From Elephas maximus indicus (Eukaryota > Chordata > Mammalia > Proboscidea > Elephantidae): a stretch of DNA of 64,000 nt. How positions within the stretch are numbered: position 1 is the stretch's first letter; each line of letters begins with the position of its first letter. Where the stretch lies: NCBI RefSeq assembly GCF_024166365.1, contig NC_064826.1, positions 24,142,001 to 24,206,000 on the forward strand, in the 5' to 3' direction. Positions 57,961-64,000 of this stretch are shown here, one piece after another. Below the pieces are notes generated by a model. The model was not told the origin of the DNA and did no database searches. It saw only the letters and a list, made by a program, of their open reading frames with translations. Position numbers and translations under genes: made by a program.

Positions 57961-58400
57961 TTTATAGGTGTTCTTGTGACTGTCCTTTTCTCAACAGGAG
58001 AGCCCTAATGTCTGATTATCCTAATTTTAATGAGGTTAAGAGTAACTAATGACTTGTGATGTAACAATTATTATATTATCTTTTCTCTTTTCCAGTGAAC
58101 CATTGACCTACTAACCTCTATGGTCAGGTTTTCACTATTAGGAAACTTTAATAAATACTGGCAAAAAAAAAAAAACTATCAGAATTTTCAAATAATTTAA
58201 AAAAGAACGTCACAGTGACTGCTCTGATAAACAAAGTTTTCCTAGAAAAGTACAAAATATTGTTATCTGGTTCAAAACTGTCACATTTTATCATCAAAGA
58301 CACTAAAGATACCAAAAATATAGAGGGATCATCAACTATTAAAACCCTTAAAAAATTATGCTTAGATCTGACTATTGTCCAAAAGCCACTCAAACTACTT
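57961..58400. other. No recognised feature
   Basis: No gene or repeat named. A short A-run lies near 58162-58175. Confidence 0.4.
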
Positions 58401-58597
58401 ATCTTGTTGTTATTGTTGTGTGCCTTTGAGTCAATTCCAACTCATAATGACTCTATAGGACAGACTAGAACTTCCCCATAGTGTTTCCTAGGTTGTAATC
58501 TTTATGGGAGAAGATCACCAGGTTGCTGGTGGGCTCAAACCACTGACCTTTTGGCTACCATATGCACACTCAAACATTGCGCCACCAGGACTCCTTA
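58401..58597 (-). mobile_element. AfroSINE (type S2) with target duplication
   Basis: 'gtgtgcctttgagtcaattcc', 'gtttcctaggttgtaatctttatgg', 'ccaccaggactcc'. The 9-bp duplication 'aaactactt' is perfect (58392-58400 and 58598-58606). Confidence 0.93.
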
Positions 58598-58930
58598 AAA
58601 CTACTTTCAGTTAGTGAAAATTGTTAGTCTCACAAAGAACTTTTAAGTTCCCTTTTTTTTTCAAATCAAGCAATGCTGCTGGATAGCATATAATATTAAC
58701 ATAATTCAACAAATATATTTTCTTATCAAGAATACAATGAGTTTTGTAAGCAATATCTGAGAGGCAGAGTATTAATGCTTCAAATGTATTGAACTGTATG
58801 AAGGAGAAATGCTTGATGACACCTTTTCTGTACTGCTATAGCACCTTTTTTTTTTATGGAAAGGTGTATGAGGGTGTTTTTATATATGTGTGTAAAAGTG
58901 GGATTATTAGCCAGAGATAGAAAGTGTTTT
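58598..58930. other. No recognised feature
   Basis: AT-rich. No gene or repeat named. Confidence 0.45.
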
Positions 58931-59614
58931 AGGCTAGGTTCTAGAGGAGCAAAACCAGTGAAATGTACACATACAAATACATGTATTTAAAAAAAAAAAA
59001 AAAAGAAACCCCAAACCTGTTGCCGTCAAGTCAATTCTGACTCACAGCAATCCTATAGGAAGGGGTAGAACTGCTCTATAAGACTTCCAGGGAGTGGCTG
59101 GTGGATTTGAACTACTGATCGTTTAGTTAGCAGCCTGAGCTCTTCACCACTGTGCCACAAGGGCTCCACAAAAATACACAGAGAGATTTAATTCAAGGAA
59201 ATGGGTCACTAAGTTGTGGAGTCTAGCAAGTCCCAAAAGAGTGGGTCACGCATCAGGCTTGAGACTTCTCTTGACTCACTTTGGTTGTAGGTCAGACAGC
59301 AGGCTGCTGGCTCATATAACCAAGAACTGAAGGTCAGATGATGATGAGTTGGATGCAGGACCCAGAGCAAGAATCAGCCTTGCTGGAACATCCATTTATA
59401 TACTGGAGGGAGACCACATTTCCCAAGGAAACTCCCCATTTCAACTATTTGGCTACTCATATCAGATCTCATCATGAAGGTGATTACATATATCAGATCT
59501 CATCATGAAAGTGGCTTCATTATATTACATTATGGAAGAGCGATCAGTCCATTGTCTGCCAAACCACTGAAGGTCATAGCCTGACCAAGTTGATAGATAA
59601 TTTTAACCATCACA
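58931..59614 (-). mobile_element. LTR, ERVL-type (MLT2-like), with SINE insertion
   Basis: 'ggctaggttctagaggagc' on the left and 'taattttaaccatcaca' on the right are complementary to ERVL-type LTR ends, as in 49832-50362. A 28-bp segment with 'atatcagatctcatcatgaa' is repeated in tandem (about 59459-59514). A SINE interrupts it at 58989-59167. Confidence 0.65.
58989..59167 (-). mobile_element. AfroSINE (type S1), in LTR
   Basis: A-rich tail at 58989-59004, then 'cctgttgccgtcaagtcaattctgac', 'ggagtggctggtggatttgaac', 'gccacaagggctcc'. Confidence 0.92.
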
Positions 59615-59947
59615 GAAGGCAATGCCATAGTTTATTCCTACCTGATAATACTTGAAGAGAATGTGAGAAAGGAAGAAAGTATGCAGTGTTTCAGCATGTC
59701 ACTAGAATCACTTCAACATTCCAGCTTTCCAAGGATATGTTCTCACTTGGCCATTGTAGGTCAGTTTTGTGTGTCACATTGCAAGCCCTTTCAATATGAT
59801 AATATAGGTTTTTGTTGTTGTTGTTGTTTGTTTCTGGAACATTTTCTTCAATATATGTTTAATATTAATTTCATTTCATTGTTTTGCTTTTCTTTGGTAG
59901 AGATTTAAATTGCGTGTATGGATTTTCCTTGCCTATTTTCTTTGTTT
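59615..59947. other. No gene seen
   Basis: A GTT repeat near 59812-59828 and an 81-codon frame (59663-59908) without a domain. No repeat family named. Confidence 0.4.
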
Positions 59948-60106
59948 GGAAAACCTGGGGGCTTTGTGCTTAGGTGCTACAACTGCTAACCAGAAGGTCA
60001 GCTGTTCGAATCCACCAGGCACTCCTTGGAAACTCCATGGGGCAGTTCTGCTCTGTCCTATAGGCTCGCTATGAACTGGAGTCAACTTGACAGCAACGGG
60101 TTTTTA
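59948..60106 (+). mobile_element. AfroSINE (type S1)
   Basis: 'ggaaaacctgggggctttgtgc' head, 'ggtcagctgttcgaatcc' B-box-like, 'aactccatggggcag', tail 'gagtcaacttgacagcaacggg'. Confidence 0.93.
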
Positions 60107-60171
60107 CTCTCTAATGCCTTTTTGCCTCTTTATTTTACATTTTTTCTCTTTACTAAACGACCCTTACTATG

Positions 60172-60797
60172 TGTCTTAGTTATTCAATACTGATATAAAC
60201 AAAATACCACAAAGGGGTGGGGGGGGATTTAAAAACAGAAATTGGTTTTCTCACAGTTCAGGAGGCTAGAAGTCTGAATTTAGGGTGCCAGATCTAGGGA
60301 AAGGTCCTTTGTCCCTTTAGGCTTCTAATAGCCACCGATCATTCTTGGTGTTCCCGGGCTTGTAGTTGCATCTGCTTCCATGATCACATGGTGTCTATCT
60401 TCCTCCAATGTGTGCTTATCTCCCTATGTCTACTTCTGTTTTTATACAACACGACTAAGAAAGAATTAGGTTTAACCAGGCTACTCCAGTATGATCTTAC
60501 TAGCATAATGAAAGAAAAAGTCTTGTTTCCAAACTGGGCCATATTCACAGGTACCAAATCAAACAAACAAACTCACTGCCATCTAGTCAATCCCTACAGG
60601 ATAGAGTAGGCCTGCCCTGTAGGGTTTCCAAGGCTATAATCTTTAAGGAAGCAGACTGCTTTATCTTTCCCCCTCGGAGTGGCTACTGGTGGGTTTGAGG
60701 TGCTTTCAGTTAGCAGCCAAGCACTTATCCACTGTGCCAACAGGGCTGGTTAGGATTTTAACATATATTTTTGGCGAACTCAATTCTACAACCATAT
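60172..60797 (-). mobile_element. LTR, MaLR (MLT1-like), with SINE insertion
   Basis: Starts 'tgtcttagttattcaatactg' and has 'caggaggctagaag', 'ggaaaggtcctttgtcccttt', 'ggtgttcccgggcttgtagttgc' and 'catattcacaggtacc' before a SINE. It then has 'ggttaggattttaacatat' and ends near 'caattctacaaccata'. The order fits a MaLR LTR of a different subfamily from the two others here. Confidence 0.72.
60558..60747 (-). mobile_element. AfroSINE (type S2), in LTR
   Basis: 'ctcactgccatctagtcaatcc', 'ggtttccaaggctataatctttaagg', 'cagttagcagccaagcactt', 'gccaacagggct'. It separates 'caggtacc' from 'ggttagg' of the LTR. Confidence 0.9.
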
Positions 60798-61741
60798 GTT
60801 TTCAGATGAATCTATGCTTTTTTGTACCCCATAATTTAGTCTTCAATTGTGAAGTTTTTTTTTTTTTTTTTTTTTTAATTTTCTCCATATCTTTCTAGGG
60901 TTTGCCAACTTGTATTTCATATTTTACCATTTATTGTCCATTTCTCTTCTAAGTTTCTGAATGTCCCTTTTAAACCATATTACTTTTATGTGTACCTTCA
61001 AAAGCTTCATTAAGGATATTTAACACAGATTGATACACATTTTGTTTTTGTTTTTGGAAGAGTGGTTCATCAGCTAAAATCTTGTGAATCTCATTTTCTG
61101 TTTTCTGCTTCTTGGAGTTGAATGTGTTTTGTACACAGTTTTCTGTTTACTGCTGAATGTTTCACATATTACTGAGTTAGCAAAAATATCAAGTAGATAT
61201 GAGGGCTTTAGGTGGCTTAAGTTGTTTAGTTCAAGTCTACCCTCTTCTGATGTTACAGAGAAGCACATTTTCTATGATACCACTTTTATTTACTTTTTTG
61301 TGGTCCAAAAAAACCCAGTGCCGTAGGAGTGTATTTTTTTTGTCTTCTAGTTTTCTGTTTCATTTTTTCCTAGAAATCTTATTTTCCTCTTGCTTCCTTC
61401 TTTAACATTCATCACCAAGCATCTGAGGGACACTCCCCTTTCCTGGTCACCACCTTTTTTCCCATAACTGGTGCATTTGTAAGCTTGCCATCTCTTTCAA
61501 GGCCCTTTTCTGGTATCTGGACTGAGACCTGTTTTTAATATTCTCCACCTGAGGTAGGATCTGCTCCTTCTGATGGGCAGTTTAGGTCTGTCCTACAAAC
61601 ACTATTTTTCCACAGTGCTTTCTCAAGAGTTAGTTTTTCCAGTTTGGGGTATTTATTTCTCTGTGTACATGTAAATTAAAGTGGTGTATGTGTGTGTGTG
61701 TGTGTGTGTTTATACACATGCGCTTTAATATTAGCTTTTCT
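60798..61741. other. No gene seen; T-run and TG repeat
   Basis: A long T-run at about 60858-60878 and a (TG)n tract at 61685-61709. No gene or interspersed repeat named. Frames of 60-80 codons show no domain. Confidence 0.4.
61685..61709. repeat. (TG)n microsatellite
   Basis: About a dozen TG units, directly visible. Confidence 0.92.
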
Positions 61742-61937
61742 AGGAGCCCTAGTGACACAATAGTTAAGCACTTGGCTGCTAACTGAAAGGTTGGCAGTTT
61801 GAATCCCCCCAGTGTCTCCATGGGAGAAAGACCTGGTGATCTGCTAGACTGCAGCCTATAAAACCCTATGGGACAATTCTACTCTGTCACTTAGAGGCTC
61901 TATGAGTTGACTTCATGGTACCTAACAACAACAACAA
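61742..61937 (+). mobile_element. AfroSINE (type S2) with RTE-type 3' terminus
   Basis: 'aggagccctagtgacacaatag' head, 'ggttggcagtttgaatcc' B-box-like, 'gagaaagacctggtgatctgc', and the end 'ggtacctaacaacaacaacaa', identical in form to the RTE 3' end. This tail supports RTE-driven copying. Confidence 0.93.
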
Positions 61938-63139
61938 GCCTGATTTATTCTTGATTTTATTTGCTCAGTTTGTTAATCCATATGGTTTTTGGAATATGTG
62001 TGAAGAAGATTTGGATTTAGGGAGCATGCATTTTTCTTCACAAACAGGATCTTCCAATACTTACTTTTACATGAAATAAAATAGAGTGGAATAGAACTGA
62101 AGTAGATTGAATTGCACTCATATATGAAATAGATTGGGTTTGCTGTACTTGTACATGAGCAAGTGTACTTACTAAATTTTGTTGTAAAATACACTCCTAC
62201 AGTGGGTTGTGTTGGCAAACAAACAAAAAAACAAAGCTACACTGTAGGCACAACTCAAAGAATGTAATCAATGGTCACTGAAGGGGAGAGTTAGAAACTG
62301 TTCAATTGGTATATGTTTTGCTGTGTATATTCTCATCAACAATAAAATAGTAAAAATAAATAAGTAAACTACATTGGGATGTGGTTAGAATTTTTGTGGC
62401 AAGATCATAATGAAGGAATTAGTTTCTGATGGAGAGAATCAGAAATAGACATTTAAACCAGTTTGGGTGCACAGCTGAGAGAAGCAGTTTGTGCTGTCAG
62501 TGGCAAGCCGGGCCAAAGGCAGCACAATGAAGTAACACGTTAAAGGAATTGTCCTTCTTTCCACAGGGTTGTGAAGATCACACCACACCAAAGTGGTCTA
62601 CATAAAACTCTAGAGGGAGCAAGATTAGCAAATTACAATGACAGGCTTAGCTTCTGTGTTCAAGTTACAGTCATTCATTTTAATAATCTTACTTTGCTTT
62701 TAATATGTCAAAATCTGATTTCTTCTGATCAAAACAACATAGTTCTCACCATATGACTAGAAATTTTTTTATATATATAACATGAAATGTTCTATTATGG
62801 AAAGCTTTGCTTCAGGTGCCTCGCTCTATTTTTCTCACTTGGTGCTCTTTTTGTTTGGCTTGATGACCCTAAATAAAAGTAATTAACTCAGAGGACATGT
62901 GAAAGCATTTAAATTATACAACCACATACAAAGAGTGGAAATCTGTATAGTTGAGAGTCATGCAAAATGTTCTTACTCTATAATTTTATTCTTTGGACTC
63001 AAAAGAGCAGTAAGTAAATAATAGAACACCAAAGATAAAGGCTTTTAATTAGACCTACTGGACAGCTAATCCATAGTTAAGTGTTTTCCAGTGTTTCTTA
63101 TTATAACCTGTCATATTATGAAAGTTAAAATGCAGGTCT
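61938..63139. other. Mostly unassigned; possible short retrotransposon tail
   Basis: 62224-62360 ends in 'caacaataaaatag' followed by A-rich sequence and may be a short 3' end of an L1-type element in plus orientation. The rest shows no gene or repeat that I can name. Confidence 0.35.
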
Positions 63140-63296
63140 AAACCAAAAACCAAACTCGTTGCTGTCAAGTCAATTCTGACTCATAGCAACCCTATGGGAC
63201 AGAATAGAACTGCCCCCGTAGGGTTTTTAAGAAGTGGCTGGTGGATTTGAACTGCCGACCTTTTGGTTAGCAGCTGAGCTCTTAACCACTGCACGA
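63140..63296 (-). mobile_element. AfroSINE (type S1)
   Basis: 'ccaaactcgttgctgtcaagtc', 'cgtagggtttttaagaagtggctggtggatttg', 'ttggttagcagctgagctctt', 'aaccactgcacg'. Head slightly truncated. Confidence 0.92.
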
Positions 63297-63375
63297 AAAG
63301 TTACTGAGAAAATTATCTCACTACTCTGCCATATCATTTTGGGGACCTGTGGGATTCTGGCACAAAGAGTGAGAA

Positions 63376-63963
63376 TAACCACAATGAGATACAATCTCAC
63401 CCCCGTTAGAATGGCAATGACCAAAAAAAAAAAAAAAAAAAGGAAAACCATAGGTGTTGGTGAGATTGTGGAGAAACTGGGACCCTCATCCATTGCTTGT
63501 GACAATGTAAAATGATATAGCCACTGTGGAAAACAGTTTGGCACTTCCTCAAAAAGCTGTACGTAGAATTACCATACGACCCAGCAATTCCAGTCCTAAG
63601 TACATACCCAGAAGAAGTAAAAGCAGGAACACAAACAGAAATCTGTACACCAATACTCACTGCAGCACTTTCCACCATAACCAAAATGTGGTAACTGAAA
63701 TGTCCATCAACGGATGAATGGATAAATAAAATGTGATGTATACATATAATGGAATATTACTCAGCCATAAAGAGAAATTAAGTTTTAATGCACGCCACAA
63801 CATGGATAAATCTTGAAAACATCATGTTGAACGAAATAAGCCAGTGGCAAAAGGACAAACACCATACGATCTCACTTATATGAAATAAGCAAGCATATAG
63901 AAATTAAAAATTATTAAAAGTTACCAGGAGTGGTGTGTATATTTTCACCACAATTAAAAAAGG
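63376..63963 (+). mobile_element. Old L1, 3' end
   Basis: 'ataaccacaatgagatacaatctcacc', an A-run at 63422-63440, 'cccagcaattccagtcctaag', 'ccatcaacggatgaatggataaat', 'gtatacatataatggaatattactcagcc', 'aaatcttgaaaacatcatg' and the terminal 'ttttcaccacaattaaaaaa'. This is the standard order of an old placental L1 3' end. Confidence 0.88.
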
Positions 63964-64000
63964 ATGGGTATAATTATAATAACTACAATTTCTTGAACTT

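Noticed and set aside
1..64000. CRISPR array, operon, prophage or another bacterial system
   Set aside because: All recognised elements are mammalian retrotransposons, and there are no regularly spaced repeats or dense coding frames.
1..64000. A new multi-gene biological system
   Set aside because: No cluster of intact genes exists here. The unusual points are structural (palindrome, composite SINEs, RTE rearrangements) and are reported separately.

Overview
This is a stretch of mammalian nuclear DNA, almost certainly from an afrotherian and most likely an elephant or close relative. The main clue is the mobile-element content. More than 30 tRNA-headed SINE copies of the AfroSINE kind share their 3' end ('gctatgagtcggaatcgactc') with an RTE/BovB-clade LINE that is present in about ten copies. 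Older elements common to all placentals (L1, MIR, L2, MER5-like hAT, MaLR and ERVL-type LTRs) fill the rest. The species call is an inference from repeat families recognised by eye; no alignment was run.

I find no host protein-coding exon, rRNA, functional tRNA, CRISPR or operon. Every open frame longer than about 60 codons is a relic of a mobile element, a processed pseudogene, or appears to be chance. The window reads as an AT-rich gene desert or a deep intron.

Layout. 1-12.2 kb: MIRs, a SINE-split DNA-transposon relic, a solo MaLR LTR with a perfect 5-bp target duplication, an RTE 3' end, SINEs, and a 186-bp almost perfect palindrome at 7506-7691. 12.4-17.1 kb: an old minus-strand L1 interrupted by an RTE, which is itself interrupted by a BTF3 processed pseudogene. 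17.1-25.7 kb: L2-type sequence, an ancient repeat dissected by an L1, an RTE and a SINE, a SINE with a tRNA-Gly-like head, and an RTE with its middle deleted. 25.7-31.2 kb: mostly unannotated. 31.2-39.0 kb: a near full-length RTE, a second RTE with an inversion, and a long L1 3' end. 39-46.6 kb: RTE copies, a MaLR LTR, and a repeat-free stretch (about 44.9-45.4 kb) that could be a conserved non-coding element. 46.6-64 kb: SINE clusters, four or five LTRs (three carrying SINEs), a long RTE with the window's longest open frame (201 codons, reverse transcriptase), and L1 3' ends.

SINE types used below. S1 is about 160 bp, with a tRNA head, 'tggaaactctatggggcag' and an RTE-like tail. S2 is about 190-200 bp, with an extra middle part containing 'agaagcagattgcc' on the complementary strand. 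S3 is about 335 bp, with a tRNA-Gly-like head followed by pieces from both ends of the RTE. The RTE presumably supplied the enzymes that copied at least the SINEs sharing its 3' end. L1 is the likely source of the machinery that copied the BTF3 mRNA.
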